A DNA stretch of 64,000 bases from Muribaculaceae bacterium. Its GTDB lineage: Bacteria; Bacteroidota; Bacteroidia; Bacteroidales; Muribaculaceae. The stretch covers positions 30,189 to 94,188 of the forward strand of contig JAFYYI010000083.1 in assembly GCA_017557665.1 (NCBI GenBank), given 5' to 3'. The translations under genes and the position numbers were made by a program. The notes under the pieces are model-generated. The model saw only the letters and a program-made list of their open reading frames with translations, was not told the origin of the DNA and searched no databases. This document shows, piece after piece, positions 28,621 to 36,384 of this stretch (positions are counted from its first letter, which is position 1; each line of letters begins with the position of its first letter).

Positions 28621-29859
28621 ATGATGAAAAGACTGCTTTACTCTGTTGTGATGACCCTTGTGGCTTTCACAGCCTTTGGCCGCGCCACTCAACAAATCAC
28701 CCATAACGAGAACCAAAATACTGAATACCAGTCCATTTCACCCGAAGCAACCAGGGCCGTCGACTCGCTGAGTATTATTCTCGGCGACGTTTTTGGAATT
28801 GGATTAGGCCAGCAATTGCACGGTATTCCAGACGTAGACATCGATATCGCGCAAGTCACCAAAACCATCAACCAGATAGTCAATTGTCCAGAGGGCAAAG
28901 ATTTCATCGACGGAAAGCAGATGGGAGTAATGAGTGCCCAACTGCTTCGGGATTTCAAGAATAACCATGGCTGCGATCTCAACAAACAACTGCTTTTAGA
29001 GCATCTGAAGGCTGAATTATTGACCGAGAATCCCATTGACGAAACCTCGACATATGCCCTGGGAGAAAGAATCAATGATCTATTTGAGCAATTAAAAACC
29101 AATGGCGAGGGCCCAAGCGACGCCTTAACCGACTCGTTAAGCAGCACAATTGGCACTATGAATGGCTCCCAGATACGCCACAACCTTGACATGACAGACA
29201 CAGACCTTGAACAGTTCTTCAAAGGCTTTGAATACGGCTTTGAACAGGAAGTCGATAATATATCCCTGGTCTGTGAACAAGCAGGAATCCAAATTGTTCA
29301 AACATTGGATTACTTCCAGGAGCAAACTCACATGCCGCTCAACAAAGACCTATTTATGGAGCACCTGACCCGCGGACTGAGTGTTGAAACCTTCGACGAA
29401 GAAGAGATTCTAACTCTACAACACCAGATTGAGCCGTTGATGACAAGGGCGGTCGAACTGTCACCCGAGTCTATCGCCAATAAAAAAGCCGGCGAGGCCT
29501 ATATGGAACAATTACGCAAGGACAAGAGTTTCAAATTCACCAAGAGCGGGCTGGCCTATAAGGTGCTCAAGAAGGGCAAGGGCAAGAATTTCACCGAAGA
29601 TGATGTGGTAAATACCATCTATGTGGGCAAGCACCTCGACGGCACCGTGTTCGACTCGAGCGAAGGCGAGCCCATGCCTTTTAGCAGCGATCCGGTCATT
29701 CCAGGCTTTTCAGAGATGCTGCAACTCATGAAACCAGGCAGTAAGGCAATTGTTGTCATCCCCAGCAATTTGGCCTATGGCGCCAGCGGCGCCGGCGGAT
29801 TGATTGGTCCCAACGAGACCCTCATCTTCGAAATCGAAACCGTCGACCGCCAGATATAA
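28621..29859 (+). CDS. FKBP-type peptidyl-prolyl isomerase with duplicated N-domain
   Basis: 412 residues: a signal peptide ending TAFGRA, two successive helical segments that each resemble the Mip/FkpA dimerisation domain (about 42-150 and 165-290, both with the pattern SLS..G...G..., QI/QL.., KDLF.EHL), then a C-terminal FKBP domain (about 305-412) with FDSSEGEPMPF, PGFSEML and AYGASGAGG. Ordinary Mip/FkpA proteins are about 240-270 residues with one N-domain. A periplasmic foldase role is expected. It has its own promoter and stands before trpS. Confidence 0.88.
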   Translation: MMKRLLYSVVMTLVAFTAFGRATQQITHNENQNTEYQSISPEATRAVDSLSIILGDVFGIGLGQQLHGIPDVDIDIAQVTKTINQIVNCPEGKDFIDGKQMGVMSAQLLRDFKNNHGCDLNKQLLLEHLKAELLTENPIDETSTYALGERINDLFEQLKTNGEGPSDALTDSLSSTIGTMNGSQIRHNLDMTDTDLEQFFKGFEYGFEQEVDNISLVCEQAGIQIVQTLDYFQEQTHMPLNKDLFMEHLTRGLSVETFDEEEILTLQHQIEPLMTRAVELSPESIANKKAGEAYMEQLRKDKSFKFTKSGLAYKVLKKGKGKNFTEDDVVNTIYVGKHLDGTVFDSSEGEPMPFSSDPVIPGFSEMLQLMKPGSKAIVVIPSNLAYGASGAGGLIGPNETLIFEIETVDRQI

Positions 29860-29920
29860 TTTGCTCTGGACTGCCTATAATTTAGGATAGCGTCAATTGA
29901 AAATCTCATACACTTATACA

Positions 29921-29949
29921 TTGTATTGACAATATTTGCATTACCTTTG
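29921..29949 (+). promoter_or_regulatory. Promoter of trpS
   Basis: TTGTATTGAC at 29921-29930 provides the -33 element and TACCTTTG at 29942-29949 the -7 word. It predicts a leader of about 30 bases to the ATG at 29984 and excludes an earlier in-frame start. Confidence 0.7.
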
Positions 29950-29983
29950 CAGTCTATTTATTGAAAATACAAGAAATCAGAAT

Positions 29984-31057
29984 ATGGATAAGAAGATTGT
30001 TTTAAGCGGAATCCGCCCCACAGGACAGTTGCACTTGGGTAACTACCTGGGCGCATTGAGTAACTTTGTGAAGATGCAGAACGAGGGCAAGTATGAGAGT
30101 TACTACTTCATTGCCGACCTGCACGCCCTGACAACCAACCCTGACCCCAAGGAGCTGCACACCAACGTGCGCCACATCCTGGCCGAATACCTGGCCGCCG
30201 GGCTCGACCCCGAGAAGTCGACCATCTTTGTTCAGAGCGACATCCCCGAGGTGAGCGAGATGTACCTGCTGCTCAACATGCACGTGGGTATCGGCGAACT
30301 GATGCGCACTGCCGCCTTCAAGGACAAGGCTCGCAAGGCCTTAGGCATCACTGCTCCCACCCAAGGCGATGACGACGAAGATGTTGCCAAGGAAATCATC
30401 GGCGCCAGCACCAACAAGCGTGTCAACGCCGGACTGTTGACCTACCCCACCCTGATGGCTGTGGATATCCTCATCCAGCGCGCCGACTTCGTGCCCGTAG
30501 GCAAGGACCAGGAGCAGCATCTGGAACTGACGCGCCGCTTCGCCCGTCGCTTCAATTCGTTCTACAAGACCGAGTACTTCAAGGAGCCGCAAAACTTCAA
30601 CTTCGGCAGCGCACCCGTCAAGGTGCCCGGTCTGGACGGCAGCGGCAAGATGGGCAAGAGCGAGGGCAACTGCATCTATCTGGTGGATGACGAGAAGACC
30701 ATCCGCAAGAAGGTGATGCGTGCCGTGACCGACGGTGGTCCCACCGAGCCCAATATGCCGATGGCCGAACCCGTGCAGAACCTGTTCACCATCCTCAAAC
30801 TCGTCGGCACTCCCGACAAGGTTGAATTCTTCACCGAGGCCTACAACAACTGCTCCATCCGCTACGGCGACCTCAAGAAGGAGATTGCCGAGGACATCGT
30901 GGCCATGACCACGCCCATCCGTGAGCGCATCCTCGACATCGAGAATGACAACGCCTATCTGCACCGCGTGCTTGAAATGGGTGCCGAGCGTGCCCGTGCC
31001 CGTGCCGGCAAGACGCTGGCCGACGTGCGCGAGATCATGGGCATCACCAAGTTCTAA
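29984..31057 (+). CDS. trpS: Tryptophanyl-tRNA synthetase
   Basis: About 357 residues, a class I synthetase. The HIGH-type motif is HLGN (residues 17-20) and the KMSKS-type motif is KMGKS near residue 222. The start MDKKIVLSG is chosen because the promoter lies within the upstream in-frame extension. It is followed immediately by the compound heptamer element at 31063-31147. No leader peptide or T-box is seen upstream. Confidence 0.96.
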   Translation: MDKKIVLSGIRPTGQLHLGNYLGALSNFVKMQNEGKYESYYFIADLHALTTNPDPKELHTNVRHILAEYLAAGLDPEKSTIFVQSDIPEVSEMYLLLNMHVGIGELMRTAAFKDKARKALGITAPTQGDDDEDVAKEIIGASTNKRVNAGLLTYPTLMAVDILIQRADFVPVGKDQEQHLELTRRFARRFNSFYKTEYFKEPQNFNFGSAPVKVPGLDGSGKMGKSEGNCIYLVDDEKTIRKKVMRAVTDGGPTEPNMPMAEPVQNLFTILKLVGTPDKVEFFTEAYNNCSIRYGDLKKEIAEDIVAMTTPIRERILDIENDNAYLHRVLEMGAERARARAGKTLADVREIMGITKF

Positions 31058-31062
31058 TTAAG

Positions 31063-31147
31063 TCCCTAGTCCCTAGTTTCTAGTCTCTAGTTGGCATCCG
31101 CCTTGTTGTTACAACTAGAAACTAGGGACTAGGGACTAGAAACTATA
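31063..31147. repeat. Compound 7-bp repeat element with 22-bp perfect inverted repeat
   Basis: Left array: TCCCTAG, TCCCTAG, TTTCTAG, TCTCTAG (31063-31090). Core: TTGGCATCCGCCTT (31091-31104). Right array: AACTAGA, AACTAGG, GACTAGG, GACTAGA, AACTATA (31113-31147), which is the left word inverted. Bases 31063-31084 are the exact reverse complement of 31114-31135. The element fills the whole spacer between trpS and the next ATG, leaving no room for a ribosome-binding site. Confidence 0.88.
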
Positions 31148-31151
31148 GACC

Positions 31152-31862
31152 ATGAAAGGTTATATCGAGGACAAGGAATTAGGAAAAATTTATGTTGAAC
31201 TGCGCCGGGGCATGACCTCGGTGCGGTTCACTTATCACCCCGATGGTCATCTGCTCATGCGCGCTCCAATGGGTGTTACAGTGGCTGAACTCCAGCACAT
31301 CGTGAATGTCAATCGGGAGCGACTGCGGAGCCTGCCGAAGCCCGAGGCGGTGATGTTCCAATTTGGCCAAAACATCGGCTGCTTCAGGTGCTCGGTGATG
31401 ATTGAGCCACAGTCAAGCCACCCTGGCTACATCCTCAACCGATGGGAAGGAGAGACCCTGCACGTTTGCCCTCATGAGACAGCCGACTTGAACGACGAGG
31501 CCATCAAGAAAACGATTTCCAAGGTCATTGGGCGTGCCATGGAAGTCAAGGCTGAAGAGGTACTGCTGCCCTATGCCCGTGAGGTGGCTGACGGACTGGG
31601 CCTGAATCCCGCCGGCCTGGAAATCGGCCGCGGAATGCGCAAACTGGGGCACTGCACGGCCAAGCAGGTCATCCAACTATCCCGCAACCTTATGTTTCTG
31701 CCCGAAGAACTCATCCGTTACATCATCTGCCACGAACTGGCCCATCTCACCCACATGAACCACTCACCCGAGTTCCACGCCTTGGTTAACCGATACACCG
31801 GCGGCAAGGAAAAGGAACTGGAACGCCAACTGCGCCAATTCCGCTTCCCCATCATCAAGTAG
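31152..31862 (+). CDS. YgjP/SprT-type zinc metallopeptidase (M48-like, DUF45)
   Basis: 236 residues with the YgjP-like arrangement: an N-terminal beta region, and a C-terminal HELAH motif (about residues 194-198) followed by the third zinc-ligand region HSPEFHALV. E. coli YgjP is a predicted metal-dependent hydrolase of uncertain substrate, and the same caution applies here. The ATG is four bases after the repeat element, with no Shine-Dalgarno-like sequence. It is convergent with the Smr gene, separated by a palindromic repeat. Confidence 0.87.
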   Translation: MKGYIEDKELGKIYVELRRGMTSVRFTYHPDGHLLMRAPMGVTVAELQHIVNVNRERLRSLPKPEAVMFQFGQNIGCFRCSVMIEPQSSHPGYILNRWEGETLHVCPHETADLNDEAIKKTISKVIGRAMEVKAEEVLLPYAREVADGLGLNPAGLEIGRGMRKLGHCTAKQVIQLSRNLMFLPEELIRYIICHELAHLTHMNHSPEFHALVNRYTGGKEKELERQLRQFRFPIIK

Positions 31863-31869
31863 ATATAAG

Positions 31870-31940
31870 GAAAACAATAAGTACAATAAATACAAGTCAT
31901 TGAAAACCAATTATTTGTACTTATTGTATTTATTGTTTTC
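31870..31940. repeat. 26-bp inverted repeat built of 9-bp units (CAATAAGTA)
   Basis: 31870-31895 and 31915-31940 are inverted copies with two mismatches and a 19-base loop. Each arm contains CAATAAGTA and CAATAAATA in 9-bp register. It lies between convergent genes and could be a bidirectional transcription-end structure, but it is AT-only and lacks a T run. Confidence 0.8.
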
Positions 31941-31966
31941 TGTTTATCCGTGCTATAGCTTTTTTA

Positions 31967-33046
31967 TCAGTGGATGGTGACTTGGGTGGCACCGAAGCCG
32001 TATTCGCGGAAACTGGCATCCTGGGCGGTGCAACGCGGATAGCGGCGCTTGAGTTCGCTCAACAAATGCTGTCGCAGTTTGCCTTCGCCCTTGCCGTGGA
32101 TGAAGACGATGCGCTGGCCGTGTTTGCTCAGGTTGGCATCCATCACCTCGCGGAACTTGTCCATCTGGTACTCGAGGATGGCGCCCGGTGTCATGCCGCT
32201 GAGGTTGTCGAGCAGTGAGGTGATGTGCAGGTCCTGCACGATGATGCCGTTAGAATCGGTCTTCTTCTGCACGGGTTTGCGCTGGGGGCGGTCAAGGCGT
32301 TTCTTCTCCTTCATGGCACGCTCAAGTTCGCCACTGTCGATGCGCATCATGCGAGCAGGACGGTCATTGGTGACGATTTCCACAGCGATGACAGGCACCT
32401 CATAATACGGGTTCTCGTGGAAGCAATGTAACTTGTAGAACTTGGTCACATCTAGGCGCTGCTCGACGAGGGCCGGATTCTTGAGCTTGAAGCCCTTGTC
32501 CTGCTTGAAAGCGACATACTGCACGGCGATGTGCGTCATGTCGTTCAGGTCATCATGCCCGAATTCCTCGAGTTGTATCTGGATGTTAGGTTCCACGATG
32601 CCGTGATAACGGGTCTTCCACTCGCCATCACCATCGCCACGCGTCATGTAGGTAAAATAGAGGAAATAGTTACTGTCGTTGACCAGCGATGCATAGAAGG
32701 TGGTGGTGTTCAAGTGCTTGATTTCTCGGGCCTCATAGCCCAGCACAACATTCAGCACCTCGCCCTCGGGGGTCTCCTCGATGGGCAACACAGGTTCCGG
32801 TTCCACTACTTTAGGCTTGGGCGCGGGTTTGTCGGGCTCGACCTGGCGGGTGCGGATGTCCAGCGGTCGCTCATAGGCCGACGCCTTGGTGCCAGCCTGT
32901 CCCACGACAACCAGGTCACGTTCCAGCGCAGGGCGCTCAAAGCCATCCTCGTCCTCCACATAGACAGTCTTGCCGTCAATCCTTGACACACGGCCGCCTC
33001 CCACATCGTTCAGGAAGCGCACTATATCGTTAATCTTTACATTCAT
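31967..33046 (-). CDS. DUF2027 protein with C-terminal Smr domain
   Basis: 359 residues. The N-terminal DUF2027-type barrel region (KINDIVRFLNDVGGGRVSRI, with VYVEDEDGFERP) is followed by a middle domain and a C-terminal Smr domain (about 275-359) with DLHI and the catalytic-type HGKGEGKLR. Smr domains nick or cut nucleic acids in MutS2 and act on RNA in other proteins. This fusion is typical of Bacteroidota and uncharacterised. It is monocistronic, with a TATCTTTG promoter. Confidence 0.88.
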   Translation of the reverse strand: MNVKINDIVRFLNDVGGGRVSRIDGKTVYVEDEDGFERPALERDLVVVGQAGTKASAYERPLDIRTRQVEPDKPAPKPKVVEPEPVLPIEETPEGEVLNVVLGYEAREIKHLNTTTFYASLVNDSNYFLYFTYMTRGDGDGEWKTRYHGIVEPNIQIQLEEFGHDDLNDMTHIAVQYVAFKQDKGFKLKNPALVEQRLDVTKFYKLHCFHENPYYEVPVIAVEIVTNDRPARMMRIDSGELERAMKEKKRLDRPQRKPVQKKTDSNGIIVQDLHITSLLDNLSGMTPGAILEYQMDKFREVMDANLSKHGQRIVFIHGKGEGKLRQHLLSELKRRYPRCTAQDASFREYGFGATQVTIH

Positions 33047-33069
33047 GATGTTGTCGTTATTTTAGGGTG

Positions 33070-33077
33070 CAAAGATA
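33070..33077 (-). promoter_or_regulatory. Promoter of the DUF2027-Smr gene
   Basis: TATCTTTG on the minus strand, 24 bases upstream of the start. Confidence 0.65.
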
Positions 33078-33092
33078 CACATTTCAGACAAC

Positions 33093-33177
33093 ATTGACAA
33101 CTAACAAAACAACTTGGGCAACATTATGATTGTCCTTGCGGACGTCATGTTGCCCAAGTTGTTAGAGAATTGTCAAT
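33093..33177. repeat. Long palindrome after the cytochrome bd operon
   Basis: A perfect 15-bp inner stem (33110-33124 with 33147-33161, CAACTTGGGCAACAT) is extended by CTAAC/GTTAG and by an outer ATTGACAA/TTGTCAAT pair. It lies 25 bases beyond the cydB stop, so it probably ends or stabilises the cyd mRNA, although no T tract follows. Confidence 0.7.
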
Positions 33178-33201
33178 AGCAATCGGCTAAAAGCTAATCG
33201 C

Positions 33202-34341
33202 TTAGTACTTGTGATCGGTGGAGTTGAGCTCGTCGCTGGTGAGTTTGCGGCGGTCCATCTTGTACCAGCAGTAGGCGATATAGGCCAGCACAAAGGGGAC
33301 GAGGATGCTCACAACGCTCATCACGGTGAGGGTGAACTCGCTCGACGAGCTGTTGCGCAGCGTGAGCGAACTCTGGACGTCGAGCAGCGAGGGCAGGTAG
33401 GCGGTGTTGTTGTAGCCCACAACCCAGAAGAGGGTCATCACCACCAGCACGGTGCCGATGCCTGCAGGCCAGATGCCGTACTTGTAATCACCCTTCATGA
33501 GCGTCTTGCCGACGCCATAGAGCACCATCACCACACCGATGAGCAGTATGATGAGTGCCCACCACATCGTCAAGAAGTTGTGCAGGTACTTGTAGGGTAT
33601 CCACTCCATATTGCCACTGTCGTCATAGCCCACGCCTGCCGAAGTGAGAATCACCACAACGACAGCAAGGAATAAGGGCACAAACACGCCAGCATTGACC
33701 AGCAGCTGGTGACGCTGACTGGCATTGACCTCCTCATCGTCGATATTGTTGATGAAATAGAGCGAAGCCAGCGTGCGAGCCAGGAAGAACACCATCACGC
33801 CAAACAACAGGTTTTTCCAACAGAAGATGGCCTCGATGCCGTGCTTGGGTCCCCACTGCGAGATGGACGAGCTCTGCACGTTGAGGATGTTGCTCTTGGT
33901 CACCGTGAACTCAGCACCAAAGAACATGGTCGCCACTGCCACACCCAACAGGACGGGCCCGACGATACCGTTAATCAGCAGTAACGTGTCGTAGAAACGT
34001 GAACCGTAGATGTTGCCGGGTTTGGAACGGTACTCATAGCTGATGGCCTGGATGACAAAACTGAACAGGATGAGCATCCACAGCCAGTAGGCACCACCAA
34101 AGCTGGTGCTATAGAACAACGGGAACGATGCGAAGAAGGCGCCACCAAAGGTTACCAGCGTCGTGTAGGTCAACTCCCACTTGCGTCCCATCGAGTTGAT
34201 GAGCAACGCGCGCTTGTCGGGTTTGCTGTAGTGGATGAGCATCGACTGGCCGCCCTGCACCATGAGCAGGAACACCAGCAATGCGCCCAGCACCGACATG
34301 ATGAGCCACCAGTAATTCTGTAACAGATTATATGTAGTCAT
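33202..34341 (-). CDS. cydB: Cytochrome bd quinol oxidase subunit II
   Basis: 379 residues with about eight to nine membrane helices, the second subunit of the oxygen-scavenging quinol oxidase. In anaerobes such as Bacteroides this oxidase allows nanaerobic respiration. It is 18 bases downstream of cydA on the same strand and is clearly co-transcribed with it. It is followed by the palindrome at 33093-33177. No cydX-like small ORF was found after it. Confidence 0.94.
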   Translation of the reverse strand: MTTYNLLQNYWWLIMSVLGALLVFLLMVQGGQSMLIHYSKPDKRALLINSMGRKWELTYTTLVTFGGAFFASFPLFYSTSFGGAYWLWMLILFSFVIQAISYEYRSKPGNIYGSRFYDTLLLINGIVGPVLLGVAVATMFFGAEFTVTKSNILNVQSSSISQWGPKHGIEAIFCWKNLLFGVMVFFLARTLASLYFINNIDDEEVNASQRHQLLVNAGVFVPLFLAVVVVILTSAGVGYDDSGNMEWIPYKYLHNFLTMWWALIILLIGVVMVLYGVGKTLMKGDYKYGIWPAGIGTVLVVMTLFWVVGYNNTAYLPSLLDVQSSLTLRNSSSSEFTLTVMSVVSILVPFVLAYIAYCWYKMDRRKLTSDELNSTDHKY

Positions 34342-34359
34342 GTCTCGGGTCCTCCTTTC

Positions 34360-35937
34360 TTAGTCGTTAACGGTTTCTAAATCGGTCTGAGACTTCTTGG
34401 AAATCTGCTTGCAGATGATACCGATGTCGGCAATCAGCAGGGCAGTGAATACCACCGCAAAGATCCAGAAAGTTGTCTGCACATAGCCGGCACTCAGGTC
34501 ACTGATGGCCACCTTGTTGGGCATCAGGTCCTGGATGGTCCAGGGCTGGCGTCCCACCTCGGCAACAATCCATCCGCTGGCGCTGCACAGGTAGGTCAAC
34601 GGGATGGTGATGATGGCAAGGCGGTACCACCAGTTGTTCCACTTGGCCTTGTCAAGAATCTGCGGCTTATAGACGAACAGCAGGGCTAACAGCAGGAACA
34701 GCAACAAGTAGCCGCCGACGGTCACCATGAAGTGGAAGGTGTAGAACGTCAAGGGGACATTAGGCACCGCCTCCTCGGGTTTATCAAGATAGGCGTAGCC
34801 AAAGTGTTTGAAATCGGCATTGATCGCTGCCTTGAGGCTGTCTTGCATCAGCGTGTTGCCGCTTGTCATCGCGGCACTGTACTGCGAGAGCATCTCCTGC
34901 AACTGCTTGCCGCGTTCCATGCGTTCGGCATAGGAGACGGTGTTCACCTCGTTACCGTCCTTATCGTAGCTCACACCGTTGATGATGTCCTCGATACCGG
35001 GCACAAAGGCCTTGAAATCGTGGGTCGCGAGGAAGGACAGGCCGTAGGGAATGCTGATGTCGAACAGATAGGGGTCTTGTTCGTCGAAAGCCTGTTTCGA
35101 CGGGTTCAAGATACCGAAAGCCACAATCGATTGCCCGTGGTTACCCTTGAAGAGGCCCTCCATGGCCGCCAGTTTCATGGGCTGGTACTTGGCCACCGTC
35201 ACAGCACTGGTATCGCCAGTGATCATCGTCAGCACGATGCCGATGACACCCACCCAGGCGCCCACCTTGAGGCTGCGCTGGCAGTGGTCATAGTTGCGCT
35301 TCTTGAGCAGCATCCAGCCACACACACCGCACACGAAGGCACCGCCCAGTGTCCAAGCGCTCAACACCGTGTGGAAAAACTTGTTGATTGCCATGGGTGA
35401 CAACGCGACAGCGGCAAAGCTCGTCATCTCGTTGCGCATCGTCGCGGGGTTGAACTCACAGCCCGTGGGATACTGCATCCACGCGTTGGCCACGAGAATC
35501 CACAGGGCCGACAGGCTGGCGCCGATGGCCGTGAGCCAGGTGGCCGCCAGGTGGAACTTGGGACTCACTTTTTTCCAGCCGAAGAACATGACAGCGATGA
35601 ACGTCGACTCCATAAAGAAAGCTAGGATGCCCTCTACCGCCAGCGGAGCGCCGAAGATGTCCCCGACGAACCAGCTGTAGTTGGACCAGTTGGTGCCGAA
35701 CTCAAACTCCAGGATGATGCCCGTGGCAACACCAATGGCGAAGTTCACCCCGAAGATTGTCATCCAGAACTTGGTTGTTGCCAGCCATTTCTCGCTCTTG
35801 GTCCGATAGTAGATGGTTTCCATCACAGCAATAATGATACCCAGACCCAACGTCAACGGCACGAACAGCCAATGGTAGATGGCCGTCAGCGCAAATTGCG
35901 CCCTCGACCAGTCAACAGCATTGATTAATTCTTCCAT
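34360..35937 (-). CDS. cydA: Cytochrome bd quinol oxidase subunit I
   Basis: 525 residues. The N-terminus ARAQFALTAIYHWLF contains the conserved heme-ligand His (His22, equivalent to E. coli His19), and the C-terminal GRQPWTIQDL motif is present. The insertion of about 100 residues in the quinol-binding region is soluble-looking (EDIINGVSYDKDGNEV...). It carries the hemes and oxidises quinol. The preceding gene encodes DUF4492; the order DUF4492-cydA-cydB is conserved in Bacteroidales. Confidence 0.95.
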   Translation of the reverse strand: MEELINAVDWSRAQFALTAIYHWLFVPLTLGLGIIIAVMETIYYRTKSEKWLATTKFWMTIFGVNFAIGVATGIILEFEFGTNWSNYSWFVGDIFGAPLAVEGILAFFMESTFIAVMFFGWKKVSPKFHLAATWLTAIGASLSALWILVANAWMQYPTGCEFNPATMRNEMTSFAAVALSPMAINKFFHTVLSAWTLGGAFVCGVCGWMLLKKRNYDHCQRSLKVGAWVGVIGIVLTMITGDTSAVTVAKYQPMKLAAMEGLFKGNHGQSIVAFGILNPSKQAFDEQDPYLFDISIPYGLSFLATHDFKAFVPGIEDIINGVSYDKDGNEVNTVSYAERMERGKQLQEMLSQYSAAMTSGNTLMQDSLKAAINADFKHFGYAYLDKPEEAVPNVPLTFYTFHFMVTVGGYLLLFLLLALLFVYKPQILDKAKWNNWWYRLAIITIPLTYLCSASGWIVAEVGRQPWTIQDLMPNKVAISDLSAGYVQTTFWIFAVVFTALLIADIGIICKQISKKSQTDLETVND

Positions 35938-35970
35938 ATCATTTTCAATTTATATTTAATGTTTATAGTT

Positions 35971-36204
35971 TTAACGATCGGTGAGTTGATGGCGAACGTA
36001 CTCAGACTTCTCCTGCTCGGTGTCGCACTTGGAATTCAGGAAATTGGGGAAGAAAATCATCTTGATGATGACAAAGAAGATAAACAGCTTAATAGCAATG
36101 ATGAGCCATAGCGTCTTACCCACAGTCATGCTACGGAATCCATCGTAGTAGAGATGGAACACGCGTGACCAGAACCCTTGATTTTTCTCCTGATTGCTGT
36201 GCAT
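35971..36204 (-). CDS. DUF4492 small membrane protein of the cyd operon
   Basis: About 77 residues with one or two membrane helices (LWLIIAIKLFIFFVIIKMIFF region) and a charged C-terminus. The start MHSNQEKN is chosen over an in-frame Met six codons upstream. The family is found almost always upstream of cydA in Bacteroidota, so an accessory or assembly role for the oxidase, comparable to CydX or CydH, is a reasonable inference but unproven. Confidence 0.82.
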   Translation of the reverse strand: MHSNQEKNQGFWSRVFHLYYDGFRSMTVGKTLWLIIAIKLFIFFVIIKMIFFPNFLNSKCDTEQEKSEYVRHQLTDR

Positions 36205-36314
36205 AGACCCAAAAATAAACAACTCACAAAATTAGTGAAAAAAAATTAATTTGCAAACTATTCCTTCAAAAACTTACATTTCATCCAACAAAATGACATT
36301 TTGCTTCAGAATTA

Positions 36315-36346
36315 TTTGCTTATATGCATGAAATCGACTACATTTG
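36315..36346 (+). promoter_or_regulatory. Promoter of the giant LRR protein
   Basis: TTTG at 36315-36318, a 20-base spacer, and TACATTTG at 36339-36346: a near-perfect Bacteroidota promoter. It predicts a leader of about 35 bases. Confidence 0.75.
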
Positions 36347-36384
36347 CGCTAATTGAACTACTCACAACATAAAATATTTTGCTT

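Noticed and set aside
29950..29983. Possible attenuator or T-box before trpS
   Set aside because: The leader is only about 30 bases after the promoter, with no leader peptide, Trp codons or T-box sequence.
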